Below, piece by piece: positions 49,123 to 61,381 of a stretch of 64,000 bases of DNA. The stretch covers positions 4,030,001 through 4,094,000 of the forward strand of contig NZ_CP152474.1 in assembly GCF_039727615.1 (NCBI RefSeq). The letters run 5' to 3'. The notes beneath the pieces were generated by a model. That model saw only the letters and a list, made by a program, of their open reading frames with translations, made no database searches and had not been told where the DNA came from. This stretch comes from Leclercia sp. S52 (GTDB taxonomy: Bacteria; Pseudomonadota; Gammaproteobacteria; Enterobacterales; Enterobacteriaceae). Each line of letters starts with the position of its first letter. Positions within the stretch are counted from its first letter, which is position 1. Position numbers and translations under genes: made by a program.

Positions 49123-50257
49123 TTTGCCACCTCTGAGTCTTTATATTCACATCCCGTGGTGCGTGCAGAAATGCCCGTACTGCGATTTCAACTCGCATGC
49201 GCTGAAAGGCGAAGTGCCTCATGACGATTACGTTCAGCATCTGCTTGCCGATCTGGACGCCGACGTCGCTTACGCGCAGGGACGTGAAGTTAAGACCATT
49301 TTTATCGGTGGCGGTACGCCGAGCCTGCTCTCAGGCCCGGCGATGCAGACGCTGCTGGATGGCGTGCGTGCGCGCCTCAATCTGGCTGCGGATGCAGAAA
49401 TTACCATGGAGGCCAATCCGGGTACGGTTGAGGCCGACCGTTTTGTCGAGTATCAGCGCGCCGGGGTGAACCGTATCTCCATTGGGGTACAGAGCTTCAG
49501 CGAGCCAAAGCTAAAGCGTCTGGGCCGTATTCATGGCCCGGGTGAGGCAAAGCGCGCCGCGCACCTGGCGACCGGGCTGGGCCTGCGCAGCTTTAACCTC
49601 GACCTGATGCACGGTCTGCCGGATCAGTCCCTGGAGGAAGCGCTGGACGATCTGCGCCAGGCCATTGAACTGAACCCGCCGCACCTCTCCTGGTATCAGC
49701 TGACCATTGAGCCGAACACGCTGTTTGGTTCGCGCCCGCCGGTGCTGCCTGATGATGATGCGCTGTGGGATATTTTCGAGCAGGGCCACCAGCTGCTGAC
49801 CGCCGCCGGGTATCAGCAGTACGAAACCTCGGCCTATGCGAAGCCGGGCTATCAGTGCCAGCACAACCTGAACTACTGGCGTTTTGGTGATTATCTGGGG
49901 ATTGGCTGCGGCGCCCATGGCAAAGTAACCTTCCCGGACGGGCGTATTCTGCGTACCGCCAAAACGCGACATCCGCGTGGCTATATGGAAGGACGCTATC
50001 TGGAGCGCCAGCACGACGTCGAAGCCGAAGATAAGCCGTTTGAGTTCTTTATGAACCGCTTCCGCCTGCTGGAAGCCGCGCCGCGCGCAGAGTTTGCATT
50101 ATATACCGGGTTAGCGGAGTCGGTGATTCGCCCGCAGATTGACGAGGCGCTGGCGCAGGGGTATCTGACCGAATGCGATGCGTTCTGGCAGATCACCGAG
50201 CATGGCAAACTGTTCTTAAACTCCCTCCTTGAGCTATTCCTCGCCGAAGAGTCCTGA
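49115..50257 (+). CDS. hemW: Heme chaperone HemW (radical SAM)
   Basis: 380 aa. Radical SAM cysteines CVQKCPYC at about 17-24, followed by GGGTPSLL for SAM binding, and the C-terminal HemN domain. HemW lacks coproporphyrinogen oxidase activity and passes heme to respiratory proteins. Last gene of the yggS operon. Confidence 0.94.
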   Translation: MANLPPLSLYIHIPWCVQKCPYCDFNSHALKGEVPHDDYVQHLLADLDADVAYAQGREVKTIFIGGGTPSLLSGPAMQTLLDGVRARLNLAADAEITMEANPGTVEADRFVEYQRAGVNRISIGVQSFSEPKLKRLGRIHGPGEAKRAAHLATGLGLRSFNLDLMHGLPDQSLEEALDDLRQAIELNPPHLSWYQLTIEPNTLFGSRPPVLPDDDALWDIFEQGHQLLTAAGYQQYETSAYAKPGYQCQHNLNYWRFGDYLGIGCGAHGKVTFPDGRILRTAKTRHPRGYMEGRYLERQHDVEAEDKPFEFFMNRFRLLEAAPRAEFALYTGLAESVIRPQIDEALAQGYLTECDAFWQITEHGKLFLNSLLELFLAEES

Positions 50258-50320
50258 AGCCTGATTCAGGATTTTGCATCCCGTTCTGCTGGCTGAAGGA
50301 AAAGCTGGCAGAGTGCGGGG

Positions 50321-50659
50321 ATGGAAAAATCAAAACAGTTACGAATAAATATGACGCCTGAAGAGACACGTCTCTGGTATTTACTCCGGGGGCGTCATTT
50401 CTATGGCTACAAGTTCCGCCGCCAGATGCCAATTGGTTCTTACATCGTTGACTTTGCATGCTTTAAGGCGCGGTTAATCGTTGAACTGGATGGCGGGCAA
50501 CATCAGGATGATGAGGAATATGATCTGCGCAGGACCGCGTATCTGAATGCGCAAGGCTGGCGTGTAATTCGGTTCTGGAATAATGAATTCAGGGCGAATG
50601 AGGAGGGAGTATTAATGACTATTCTGGAGCACCTGCAATGCCTGATGCCCTCACCCTAA
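50321..50659 (+). CDS. DUF559 nuclease-like protein
   Basis: 112 aa. The fold is that of very-short-patch-repair-type endonucleases: an N-terminal helix with MTPEETRLWYLLRGR, the core FRRQMPIGSYIVDFACFKAR, then LIVELDGGQHQ, giving a PD-(D/E)xK-like acidic triad, and the end VIRFWNNEF. The last codons and the stop are supplied by the hairpin repeat at 50644, suggesting the repeat inserted at the gene's 3' end. E. coli has yggM/ansB in this neighbourhood instead. Role unknown. Confidence 0.8.
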   Translation: MEKSKQLRINMTPEETRLWYLLRGRHFYGYKFRRQMPIGSYIVDFACFKARLIVELDGGQHQDDEEYDLRRTAYLNAQGWRVIRFWNNEFRANEEGVLMTILEHLQCLMPSP

Positions 50660-50755
50660 CCCTCTCCCACAGGGAGAGGGAACATTTACTCCCTCTCCCC
50701 AGGGGAGAGGGAACATTTACTCCCTCTCCCCTGGGGAGAGGGCCGGGGTGAGGGG
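50644..50755. repeat. composite tandem hairpin repeat
   Basis: Begins GATGCCCTCACCCTAACCCT, then three copies of the CCCTCTCCC/GGGAGAGGG hairpin separated twice by the identical spacer AACATTTACT, and ends CCGGGGTGAGGGG, the inverted start. So the unit GGGAGAGGGAACATTTACTC is tandemly repeated inside a larger inverted repeat. Confidence 0.85.
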
Positions 50756-50779
50756 CCCAGACCGCACTGAAGCACTAAC

Positions 50780-51499
50780 CTACTTCAGCGACCCCACCAG
50801 CCCCTTGCGGCTCTCTTCCAGCGATATAACGCGCTTACACACATCTTTGCCGAACGCCTTGAAATCCGCTTCCTGGTTCTTCCACTCATTCTGAATCGAG
50901 GTTTGCAGGCCACCCAGGCTACCCAGCACGCCCTGCAGCGGATTGCCACCGCCTTTCAGCACCGCTTTGGCGCCCATCTCGTTGATGCTGTCCTGCAAAA
51001 TGCCGCCCATCGCCTGATTCACCAGCTGCTGGCCATCGGCGCGCACCTGATCGATCGCCTGATAGTGGAACGTCAGGCCATCGGTACGATGTTCAATAAT
51101 GCGGTTCATCTGCTCTTTTAACTGCGCGTCCAGTTTGGTCAGGCGCGAGCGCATATTGCTGCTCTCCCCCACCTCTTTAGCGATGATCTTATCCAGCGCG
51201 ACACGGCCTTTTTCCACGCGGGTCAGGGCACCTTCATCGATCCACGGCAGCGCGCTGCGCAGATCGGCCTGGTAATCTTTTGCCTGTTCACGTTGCGCGG
51301 CGCTCAGCTGGTACTGCTTGCCGTTAAACATGACGTTGCCATCCGGGGTGATCACCAGATTGCCGTTCTCACCTTTTACCTGCACGGTTTGCGGGCTCAG
51401 GATCACGTCGTCACGCGGCGTGACTTCGCATTTGTAATCTGCGTGAGCGGTCAGAGCCGTGGTCATTAAAGCCGCGGCGAGCAGCCTTTTGCGCATCAT
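50780..51499 (-). CDS. yggN: DUF2884 family protein YggN
   Basis: 239 aa from ATG 51499 (MMRKRLLAAALMTTALTAHA), a clear signal peptide cleaved before DYKCEV. The rest is helical, with VILSPQTVQVKGENGNLVI and a C-terminal half rich in Gln. Length and sequence match E. coli YggN. Periplasmic, unknown function. Confidence 0.92.
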   Translation of the reverse strand: MMRKRLLAAALMTTALTAHADYKCEVTPRDDVILSPQTVQVKGENGNLVITPDGNVMFNGKQYQLSAAQREQAKDYQADLRSALPWIDEGALTRVEKGRVALDKIIAKEVGESSNMRSRLTKLDAQLKEQMNRIIEHRTDGLTFHYQAIDQVRADGQQLVNQAMGGILQDSINEMGAKAVLKGGGNPLQGVLGSLGGLQTSIQNEWKNQEADFKAFGKDVCKRVISLEESRKGLVGSLK

Positions 51500-51551
51500 A
51501 TATTCTCCCTCATACAAAACGGGCCAGCTATTGCTGGCCCCTGATGCTCTA

Positions 51552-51878
51552 TTAGTCCCACCAAATATCGAAAAGTTCGCTGATGCGTACGTCTTCGAAT
51601 TTGTGGTCTTCCAGCCACTTACGCACGATAGCCTGATGCTCTTCGGTGCACTGGCCGATCTCTTGTTTGCAGATCAAACCTTCCCATGCCAGGTAGCCGC
51701 TGCCGTCAAACGCCAGCTTGTTCGGCTCGATAACTTCATTGATGAACGCATCCACGTCTTCATCAATTTTTTCTACACTGGTGCCTTCCGGGAAACGCCA
51801 TGCCACCGAAAAACCAATCTCCTGGAATTCTTCGATGTGCATTTTCTTACGCAGACGACGGCTACGGTTCTTTGCCAT
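51552..51878 (-). CDS. yggL: DUF469 (YggL) family 50S-associated protein
   Basis: 108 aa from ATG 51878 ([20 protein letters not shown]); the start codon shares one base with the trmB stop. The basic N-terminus and the acidic end ELFDIWWD are conserved. The Pseudomonas relative binds the ribosome. The ten-codon upstream extension lies inside trmB. Confidence 0.93.
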   Translation of the reverse strand: MAKNRSRRLRKKMHIEEFQEIGFSVAWRFPEGTSVEKIDEDVDAFINEVIEPNKLAFDGSGYLAWEGLICKQEIGQCTEEHQAIVRKWLEDHKFEDVRISELFDIWWD

Positions 51879-52597
51879 TATTTCACCCTCTCGAACATTA
51901 AGTCCCATACGCCGTGACCAAGACGATGGCCACGCTGTTCAAATTTCGTTACCGGACGTGAATCAGGACGCGGCACATAATCATTGCTCGCCGACTGGTT
52001 TTTATACCCGTCGAGGCCTGACATCACTTCCAGCATATGCTCCGCATACTGTTCCCAGTCGGTGGCCATGTGGAAAACGCCACCCAGCTTCAGTTTACTT
52101 TTTACCAGCTCAGCAAAAGGTGCCTGAACGATACGGCGTTTATTATGACGCGCTTTGTGCCATGGGTCAGGGAAAAAGAGCTGAACCATGTTCAGAGAAT
52201 TGTCAGGGATCATCTTGTGCAGCACTTCCACCGCGTCATGACACATCACCCGCAGATTCTCCACGCCCTCTTCATGGGCCGTCGCCAGACAAGCACCCAC
52301 GCCCGGGGAGTGAACCTCAATACCGAGGAAATTCTGCTCCGGACGCGCTTTTGCCATTGTCACCAGCGAAGCGCCCATGCCGAAACCGATCTCCAGCGTA
52401 ATCGGCGCGTCGCGGCCAAACAGCGCAACAAAATCGAGCGGCTGTTCGGTGAACTCCACGCCCATCACCGGCCAGTAGTTATCCAGCGCGTGTTGCTGCC
52501 CCTTTGTCAGGCGGCCCTGACGGCGGACAAAGCTGCGAATACGGCGCAGCGGGCGGCCGTTTTCATCAAATTCCGGTGATATGACGTCGTTTTTCAT
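51878..52597 (-). CDS. trmB: tRNA (guanine-N7-)-methyltransferase
   Basis: Methylates G46 of tRNAs. 239 aa from ATG 52597 ([14 protein letters not shown]). SAM motif [11 protein letters not shown] (about 69-79), then [10 protein letters not shown] and the catalytic [15 protein letters not shown] (about 141-155). Divergent from mutY; an upstream 14-codon extension of the frame is not conserved. Confidence 0.96.
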   Translation of the reverse strand: MKNDVISPEFDENGRPLRRIRSFVRRQGRLTKGQQHALDNYWPVMGVEFTEQPLDFVALFGRDAPITLEIGFGMGASLVTMAKARPEQNFLGIEVHSPGVGACLATAHEEGVENLRVMCHDAVEVLHKMIPDNSLNMVQLFFPDPWHKARHNKRRIVQAPFAELVKSKLKLGGVFHMATDWEQYAEHMLEVMSGLDGYKNQSASNDYVPRPDSRPVTKFEQRGHRLGHGVWDLMFERVK

Positions 52598-52741
52598 AAA
52601 AGAGTAGTCTGCTTGTGAGAATGTTCGGGAAACGGGCATTATCCAAAGTTAATGATGGGATGCAAGCATGGGAAAGATCCGGTTTACAGCCGCATGCCTC
52701 TGTGCTGCAATCTGCGTCCCTGATATCGCGAAGCGAAGACC

Positions 52742-54092
<1,351 letters not shown>

Positions 54093-54107
54093 TATTCTGC
54101 GGACTGA

Positions 54108-55296
<1,189 letters not shown>

Positions 55297-55308
55297 TGTT
55301 GTCTCTTT

Positions 55309-55333
55309 TACCCTCTCCGCTGTGGAGAGGGTA
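55309..55333. repeat. short CCCTCTCC hairpin
   Basis: TACCCTCTCCGCTGTGGAGA then GGGTA, a 10-bp stem 13 bases past mltC. It resembles the hairpin core of the dispersed repeat. No T tract. Confidence 0.5.
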
Positions 55334-55374
55334 GAAGCCTCCCTGCCGCTGTCTATACCTCATCCATAGGAAAG

Positions 55375-55390
55375 TGTTATTTGCATCACA
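55375..55390. promoter_or_regulatory. probable CRP site upstream of nupG
   Basis: TGTTA-TTTGCA-TCACA matches the CRP consensus at nine of ten key positions. nupG of E. coli is controlled by CRP, CytR and DeoR. Confidence 0.5.
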
Positions 55391-55534
55391 ATCCAAACTG
55401 CAAATTAATGTTGATTGCATTTTTTTGCGGGAGGTAACAAAACATCACGCCACTCGCTGATAGAATTGCATCAAATACAAAACTGAAATGTTTCTACACC
55501 AACATACAGCCCGCTCTCTTGTGAGGAAAGTAAC

Positions 55535-56791
55535 ATGAACCTTAAGCTGCAGCTTAAAATCTTGTCGTTTCTGCAGTTCTGTCTGTGGGGGAGCTGGCTA
55601 ACCACGCTCGGCTCCTACATGTTTGTCACGCTCAAATTCGACGGTGCCTCTATCGGCGCGGTCTACAGCTCTTTGGGTATCGCTGCCGTCTTTATGCCGA
55701 CCCTGCTCGGGATCGTGGCGGATAAGTGGATAAGCGCCAAGTGGGTATATGCGCTTTGCCATCTGGTTGGGGCAGGTACGCTGTTTATGGCGGCCGAGGT
55801 CACCACGCCAGGGGCGATGTTCATGGTGATCCTGCTTAACTCGCTGGCCTATATGCCAACGCTGGGCCTGATTAACACCATCTCCTACTACCGTCTGAAA
55901 GAAGCCGGTATGGATATCGTGACCGACTTCCCACCGATCCGTATCTGGGGCACCATCGGCTTTATCATGGCGATGTGGGGCGTGAGCTTCGCAGGCTTCG
56001 AACTGAGCCACATGCAGCTCTATATCGGTGCGGTCCTCTCCGTGGTGCTGGCGCTGTTCACCCTGACCCTGCCGCACATTCCGGTCTCTAACCAGCAGAA
56101 AAACCAGAGCTGGAGCGCCATGCTCGGCCTGGATGCCTTCGCGCTGTTTAAAAACAAACGCATGGCGATCTTCTTTATCTTCTCCATGCTGCTGGGCGCG
56201 GAGCTGCAGATCACCAACATGTTCGGCAACACCTTCCTGCACAGCTTCGATAACGACCCGCTGTTCTCCGGCAGCTTTATCGTTGAGCATGCGTCGGTGA
56301 TGATGTCGATTTCGCAGATCTCCGAAACGCTGTTCATCCTGACCATCCCGTTCTTCCTGAGCCGCTACGGCATTAAGAACGTCATGATGATCAGTATCTT
56401 CGCGTGGATGCTGCGCTTCGGTCTGTTTGCCTACGGTGACCCGTCTGCCTTCGGTACCGTGCTGCTGGTCCTGTCGATGATCGTCTACGGCTGCGCCTTC
56501 GACTTCTTCAACATCTCCGGCTCCGTGTTCGTGGAAAAAGAGGTTCGTCCGGAAATCCGCGCCAGCGCCCAGGGCATGTTCCTGATGATGACCAACGGCT
56601 TCGGCTGTATTCTCGGCGGCGTGGTGAGCGGTAAGGTTGTGGAGATGTATACCACTAACGGTATTACTGACTGGCAGCCGGTGTGGCTGATCTTCGCAGC
56701 CTACTCCCTGGTACTGGCCTTCGCCTTCATGGCGCTGTTCAAGTACAAACATGTTCGTACGCCAACAGGTGCGCAGACCGTCGCGCATTAA
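55535..56791 (+). CDS. nupG: Nucleoside:proton symporter NupG
   Basis: Inner-membrane nucleoside transporter, 418 aa, 12 predicted helices. The N-terminus MNLKLQLKILSFLQFCLWG and the pattern of charged loops match E. coli NupG across the full length. A GAGGAAAG site precedes the ATG. Convergent with speC. Confidence 0.95.
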   Translation: MNLKLQLKILSFLQFCLWGSWLTTLGSYMFVTLKFDGASIGAVYSSLGIAAVFMPTLLGIVADKWISAKWVYALCHLVGAGTLFMAAEVTTPGAMFMVILLNSLAYMPTLGLINTISYYRLKEAGMDIVTDFPPIRIWGTIGFIMAMWGVSFAGFELSHMQLYIGAVLSVVLALFTLTLPHIPVSNQQKNQSWSAMLGLDAFALFKNKRMAIFFIFSMLLGAELQITNMFGNTFLHSFDNDPLFSGSFIVEHASVMMSISQISETLFILTIPFFLSRYGIKNVMMISIFAWMLRFGLFAYGDPSAFGTVLLVLSMIVYGCAFDFFNISGSVFVEKEVRPEIRASAQGMFLMMTNGFGCILGGVVSGKVVEMYTTNGITDWQPVWLIFAAYSLVLAFAFMALFKYKHVRTPTGAQTVAH

Positions 56792-56800
56792 TCTCTTAAG

Positions 56801-56831
56801 TTCCCCCCTCCTGCGAGGGGGGGAATTTTTT
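56801..56831. terminator. bidirectional terminator nupG / speC
   Basis: Stem TTCCCCCCTC / GAGGGGGGGAA with loop CTGC, then TTTTTT. The left arm has six C (56803-56808), the right arm seven G (56817-56823), so one G is unpaired as read. Confidence 0.85.
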
Positions 56832-58965
56832 ACTTCAGTACATACCCGTACAAGCGCTTAATCCCGTCTGCATCCTTCTCGCTGTAAACGCCCTGCAGTT
56901 CCGGTGAAAAACCGGGCAGCAGATTGACGCCCTCTTCCAGCGCCAGGAAGTAACGCTGCACCGCCCCACCCCAGAGTTCGCCTGGCACCACGCACAGTAC
57001 GCCCGGCGGGTATGGTAGCGCCCCTTCAGCCGCGATACGTCCTTCGGCTTCGCTGATGCGCACCAGCTCGACGTTACCGCGAATAAAGGCCTGGTTAGCG
57101 TCCTGCGGGTTCATCGCCACGGTGGGCAGGCTCTCTTTGCGGAACATCGCTTTCTGCAGATCCTTCACGTCGAAACTGACGTACAGATCGTGCATCTCCT
57201 GACAGAGCTGACGCAGGGTGTAGTCGCGATAGCGCACCGGGTATTTCTTCCAGATGGTCGGCAGGACATCCGCCAACGGGGTGTCGTCTTCAATGTGCTG
57301 CTCAAACTGGCCCAGCATTGCCACCAGTTGCGCCATCTTCTCGGCGCTCTCCGCAGGGGTGAGCAGGAAGAGAATAGAGTTAAGATCGCACTTCTCCGGG
57401 ACAATGCCCTTCTCGCGCAGGTAGTGCGCCAGAATGGTCGCCGGGATGCCAAAGTCGGTGTACTCCCCGCTTTCAGCATCGATGCCCGGCGTGGTCAGCA
57501 GCAGCTTGCACGGATCGACAAAATATTGCTCCTCGGCATAGCCCTCGAAGCCGTGCCATTTCGCACCCGGCTCAAAGCTGAAGAAGCGCAGCTCGCTGGC
57601 AATCGCATGGGTTGGATGATCCTGCCACGGACGCCCGGCCACCACCGGCGGGATAAACGGCTTAATCATTTTGCAATTGGCGATAATCGCCTTGCGCGCC
57701 TCGATACCCAGCTCAACGCACTCGGCCCACAGCCGACGTCCGCTCTCCCCTTCATGGATCTTGGCGTTAACGTCGAGAGCCGCAAAGAGCGGATAGAACG
57801 GGCTGGTGGAGGCGTGCAGCATAAAGGCGTTGTTGAGACGCTTATGTGGGCAGAAACGCGCCTGGCCGCGGATATGGTTATCCTTCTTGTGGATCTGCGA
57901 GGTCTGGGAGAACCCGGCCTGCTGTTTATGCACCGACTGGGTGACAAAGATCCCCGGATCCTTCTCATTGAGATCCAGCAGCAGCGGCGAGCTGTCCGCC
58001 ATCATCGGGATAAACTGCTCGTAACCCACCCATGCAGAGTCAAACAGGATGTAGTCGCACAGCTGGCCAATTTTGTCGATCACCTGGCGGGCGTTATAAA
58101 TGGTGCCGTCATAGGTGCCGAGCTGGATCACTGCCAGGCGGAACGGACGCGCTTCACCGGCTTTTTCCGGGGCCACTTCGCGGATCAGCTCCCGCAGGTA
58201 CGCCTCGTCAAAGCAGCGGTCATCAATGCCGCCAATAAAGCCAAACGGGTTACGCGCCGCTTCGAGATACACCGGCGTGGCACCGGCCTGGATCAGCGCG
58301 CCATGATGGTTGGATTTATGGTTGTTGCGGTCAAAGAGCACCAGATCGCCGCGGGTCAGCAGCGCATTGGTCACCACCTTGTTGGCGGCCGAGGTGCCGT
58401 TGAGCACGAAATAGGTCTTGTCGGCGTTAAACACCTTTGCAGCGAACTTTTGCGCGTGTTTGGCGGACCCTTCATGGATCAGCAGATCGCCGAGCTTCAC
58501 GTCGGCGTTGCACATGTCGGCCCGAAAGACGTTCTCGCCGAAGAAATCGAAGAACTGGCGGCCTGCGGGGTGTTTCTTAAAGAACGCTCCGTGCTGGTGC
58601 CCCGGACAGGCAAAGGTGCTGTTGTCCATCGCCACGTACTGGCTGAGCGTGTCGAAAAACGGCGGCAGCAGGTTCTCTTCATAGCGACAGGCCGCGGCTT
58701 CCAGCTCTAACCACTCCTGCGCTTTGCCGTCGATGACCGCATCGACACCCGCAGGGGTTTCCACAGGCTGCGGCGAGAACATCAATACAGGCAGATTAAA
58801 GCCGGTGCGTTTCAGCAACGCGAGGATGCCGCTGTGACTGTCAGCGACGGTAATGACGACTGCCGCCACATCCGTAAAATCTGTGTTATCCAGCGTCACC
58901 ACTTCCCGGTGCGTGGACAAGGCGGACGCCAGCTCGCGGCTGACGGCAATTTTCATTGATTTCAT
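56830..58965 (-). CDS. speC: Ornithine decarboxylase, constitutive
   Basis: PLP enzyme making putrescine from ornithine. 711 aa as in E. coli. N-terminal response-regulator-like wing domain, then the aminotransferase fold with the PLP lysine in TQSVHKQQAGFSQTSQIHKK (about 350-369) and FACPGHQHGAFFKKHP earlier. The stop overlaps the terminator shared with nupG. Confidence 0.96.
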   Translation of the reverse strand: MKSMKIAVSRELASALSTHREVVTLDNTDFTDVAAVVITVADSHSGILALLKRTGFNLPVLMFSPQPVETPAGVDAVIDGKAQEWLELEAAACRYEENLLPPFFDTLSQYVAMDNSTFACPGHQHGAFFKKHPAGRQFFDFFGENVFRADMCNADVKLGDLLIHEGSAKHAQKFAAKVFNADKTYFVLNGTSAANKVVTNALLTRGDLVLFDRNNHKSNHHGALIQAGATPVYLEAARNPFGFIGGIDDRCFDEAYLRELIREVAPEKAGEARPFRLAVIQLGTYDGTIYNARQVIDKIGQLCDYILFDSAWVGYEQFIPMMADSSPLLLDLNEKDPGIFVTQSVHKQQAGFSQTSQIHKKDNHIRGQARFCPHKRLNNAFMLHASTSPFYPLFAALDVNAKIHEGESGRRLWAECVELGIEARKAIIANCKMIKPFIPPVVAGRPWQDHPTHAIASELRFFSFEPGAKWHGFEGYAEEQYFVDPCKLLLTTPGIDAESGEYTDFGIPATILAHYLREKGIVPEKCDLNSILFLLTPAESAEKMAQLVAMLGQFEQHIEDDTPLADVLPTIWKKYPVRYRDYTLRQLCQEMHDLYVSFDVKDLQKAMFRKESLPTVAMNPQDANQAFIRGNVELVRISEAEGRIAAEGALPYPPGVLCVVPGELWGGAVQRYFLALEEGVNLLPGFSPELQGVYSEKDADGIKRLYGYVLK

Positions 58966-59363
58966 AAGCGCAAATACCCGTGCAAGGCGAGAAAAAGCCC
59001 CGGACAGGGAGTCCCCCTGCCCAACGAATGTGTCTGACCGGAGTTCAGCTCCGACCGCCAGACATCAGTAAAAGCAGAACGCGTCTGGTTTTACTGTTGT
59101 CCTGCAGTGAGCCTGCGTTACCCTCACCGCATGGTGAGCGTAGAATAAGATGTGTCGATACGGCCAGCCATGCGCGCAGCAAAAGAGAGTCGGTTCATTG
59201 GCGGCCCCGTATCTGAGAGGAGAAAATTCGCGCAATAATGTCACCTTTCGCCAGGGGGCGCAAGAAGGAATCATTATGCAAAAAACGGGATTACATTTGG
59301 CGATTACTCACTGAAAAGAGTAATAATAATGCAATATCAATGAGTAAATAACAGGAGTTCACA
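58966..59363. other. speC / yqgA intergenic region
   Basis: A 398-bp divergent gap with the speC promoter region. Only a small perfect hairpin, CTCACC-GCAT-GGTGAG (59123-59138), stands out. The short open frames here have no codon or RBS support. The last 60 bases are AT-rich and carry the yqgA ribosome site. Confidence 0.6.
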
Positions 59364-60074
59364 GTGGTTATTGGACCGTTCATTAATGCGGGAGCCGTGC
59401 TGCTGGGCGGCGTACTTGGCGCCGTGCTCAGCCAGCGATTACCGGAGCGTATTCGCTCCTCCATGCCCTCGATATTTGGTCTGGCCTCGCTGGGAATCGG
59501 TATTCTGCTGGTCATCAAGTGCGCCAACCTGCCGGTGATGGTGCTGGCAACGCTGCTCGGAGCGCTAATCGGGGAATTCTGCTATCTGGAGAAAGGGATC
59601 AACGGCGCCGTCAGTAAAGCGAAAAATCTGCTCTCCCGCGGTAAACAGAAAGGTGGTGGTCACGACGCGTTTATTCAGAACTATGTCGCCATCATCATTC
59701 TGTTTTGCGCCAGCGGCACGGGGATTTTTGGCTCGATGCAGGAGGGAATGACCGGCGACCCCAGCATCCTTATCGCTAAAGCCTTCCTGGATTTCTTTAC
59801 CGCGACAATTTTTGCGACCACGCTGGGTATCGCGGTTGCCGCGATTTGCGTGCCGATGCTGCTTATCCAGCTCGCCCTCGCCACCTGCGCCACGTTAATC
59901 TTACCGCTGACCACGCCGGCGATGATGGCGGACTTTACCGCCGTCGGCGGTCTGCTGCTGCTGGCAACCGGGCTGCGGATCTGCGGCATTAAGATGTTTG
60001 CGGTGGTAAATATGCTGCCTGCGCTGGTGATCGCCATGCCGCTTTCCGCCCTGTGGACCGCGTTTTTTGCCTGA
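59364..60074 (+). CDS. yqgA: DUF554 membrane protein YqgA
   Basis: 236 aa with six or seven hydrophobic helices. I use the GTG start at 59364 because AGGAG sits six bases upstream and VIGPFINAGAVLLGGVLGA matches the E. coli N-terminus. Conserved segments: FGLASLGIGILLVIKCANLP and QNYVAIIILFCASGTGIFG. Function unknown. Confidence 0.92.
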   Translation: MVIGPFINAGAVLLGGVLGAVLSQRLPERIRSSMPSIFGLASLGIGILLVIKCANLPVMVLATLLGALIGEFCYLEKGINGAVSKAKNLLSRGKQKGGGHDAFIQNYVAIIILFCASGTGIFGSMQEGMTGDPSILIAKAFLDFFTATIFATTLGIAVAAICVPMLLIQLALATCATLILPLTTPAMMADFTAVGGLLLLATGLRICGIKMFAVVNMLPALVIAMPLSALWTAFFA

Positions 60075-60169
60075 GATCGCAGCAAACTGGCGACAGAGTG
60101 TGCGGTCAGTAGCGAAATCAACAAATTCCGTTGACGCCACGAGGCGGATCGGGTTTAATTCGCCCCGTT

Positions 60170-60245
60170 GCCCGGATAGCTCAGTCGGTAGAGCAGGGGA
60201 TTGAAAATCCCCGTGTCCTTGGTTCGATTCCGAGTCCGGGCACCA
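60170..60245 (+). tRNA. pheV: tRNA-Phe (GAA)
   Basis: 76-nt cloverleaf including encoded CCA. Acceptor GCCCGGA pairs with TCCGGGC; the D arm is AGCTCAGTCGGTAGAGC; the anticodon stem GGGGATTGAAAATCCCC presents GAA; the T arm holds GGTTCGATTCC. It lies after yqgA as pheV does in E. coli, where this gene is a known integration site for islands. Confidence 0.97.
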
Positions 60246-60255
60246 CTATTTAAAG

Positions 60256-60279
60256 AACCCGCCCAAAAGGCGGGTTTTT
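60256..60279 (+). terminator. terminator of tRNA-Phe
   Basis: Stem AACCCGCC / GGCGGGTT with an AAAA loop, followed by a run of five T including stem bases, ten bases after the tRNA. Confidence 0.88.
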
Positions 60280-60299
60280 GCTTTTGGCGAAACAGAATC

Positions 60300-60935
60300 T
60301 TATACCTTCTCCAGCTTCCCTATCACCGCATCTGCCAGCGCTTCCGGGCATGCAAATCCCGACCGAACCTGGTGCGTCAGCAGCGTTGAGCCATACTGAC
60401 GGGCAATTTGCGGCAGACAAGCGTCGTGGAAGGCTTTAACGTCCTCAAAATAGTCCAGCGTGTATTTATCCTCTCCAGGCCGTCCTCGCGCCATACAGTC
60501 GTTAAAACAGGCGTCCGCGTCGCGATCGATATAGACCACCAGATCGATATGCGGATAGCGCTTCAGGTAATCCTTAATCTGGTAGAAATAAGACATATAG
60601 CGGGCCGATGGCTGTTCAGTCATCAGGAAATTCACATGGCAGAACACAATATCGCTGAACAGGGAACGTTCGATAACGTAGTTGCCTTCGGGGATGTCCT
60701 TTAACAGGCGCTGTCGGGATGCGGTGATATAGAGCTGAAAGGCTACCCGGGCGTCTGCGTCGTGTGGGTTCTCAATGAACACCTGAAGCAGATCTAGAAA
60801 CACCGGATCTTCATCCACGGGCTCCTTCATTACACTCCAGTATGCGCCTGTTTTTTCTGATAACGCCGCCGCCAGAGGTTCCAGCAGGGTGCTTTTTCCC
60901 GCAGCAATATTGGCCTCAATAGAGACGATCTTCAT
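60300..60935 (-). CDS. Deoxynucleoside kinase family protein
   Basis: 211 aa of the dNK/dCK/dGK family. P-loop IEANIAAGKSTLLEPL (about 6-21), the catalytic ERS in YVIERSLFSD (about 86-95), and the lid region MARGRPGEDKYTL (about 148-160). This family is common in Gram-positives, phages and eukaryotes but is not part of the E. coli K-12 core set. It phosphorylates deoxynucleosides for salvage. Its position beside tRNA-Phe suggests acquisition. Confidence 0.82.
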   Translation of the reverse strand: MKIVSIEANIAAGKSTLLEPLAAALSEKTGAYWSVMKEPVDEDPVFLDLLQVFIENPHDADARVAFQLYITASRQRLLKDIPEGNYVIERSLFSDIVFCHVNFLMTEQPSARYMSYFYQIKDYLKRYPHIDLVVYIDRDADACFNDCMARGRPGEDKYTLDYFEDVKAFHDACLPQIARQYGSTLLTHQVRSGFACPEALADAVIGKLEKV

Positions 60936-61039
60936 AGCGATATCCCGGTGAATGGATTTACTTACGGCTGAAGAAAATGATTAGGGGCTTTCATACAGTA
61001 TGAAGGGGCTCCCTTATTAAGGATAAGGGAGCATCGGGA

Positions 61040-61381
61040 TTATGCCTTTTTCGCGCTGTAAACTTCATCACCAGAGAACGCCGGTTCGGCCCAGAAATTG
61101 ATATTAAACTGTGCATCGTCGGTCATCTCAATACGGTGCCAGTACTGCGGTGGGCTGGTCGCAAAGGTACCTGCGTTAATCACGACTTTTACTTCTGGCT
61201 CTGTTGCCTCTTCATTGGCGAAGCCGTAGTAGGTCACTGTCCCTTCCATTACACAGAGCTGGCCAAAAATACCGGCTGCGGTGTTGTGATGGCTCAGAAG
61301 CGCTGCGGGAACATTGTCTTTAGTAAAAAAGGGAGTTGAACGTTTGATGGTCCAGTTTTTGGGAATTCTGTGATGGCTCAT
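61040..61381 (-). CDS. DUF1971/YeaR-like cupin protein
   Basis: 113 aa with RSTPFFTKDNVPAALLSHHN at the start and GTFATSPPQYWHRIE in the middle, the signature of the DUF1971 domain found in YeaR and at the N-terminus of some TehB proteins. The fold is a small beta barrel. ATG 61381 follows GGAGG. E. coli YeaR is nitrate/nitrite and NO induced; whether this protein shares that role is unknown. Confidence 0.78.
   Translation of the reverse strand: MSHHRIPKNWTIKRSTPFFTKDNVPAALLSHHNTAAGIFGQLCVMEGTVTYYGFANEEATEPEVKVVINAGTFATSPPQYWHRIEMTDDAQFNINFWAEPAFSGDEVYSAKKA

Noticed and set aside
50644..50755. possible CRISPR array at the tandem repeat
   Set aside because: Only two copies of an identical spacer between palindromic hairpins; no unique spacers and no cas genes.
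55598..56788. 396-codon minus-strand frame opposite nupG
   Set aside because: His/Gln/Asp-rich shadow of a membrane protein gene.
57190..58710. 506-codon plus-strand frame opposite speC
   Set aside because: Shadow of ornithine decarboxylase; no start signals or domain.
60246..61040. prophage or integrase-borne island at pheV
   Set aside because: No integrase, no phage genes and no duplicated tRNA 3' end could be seen.
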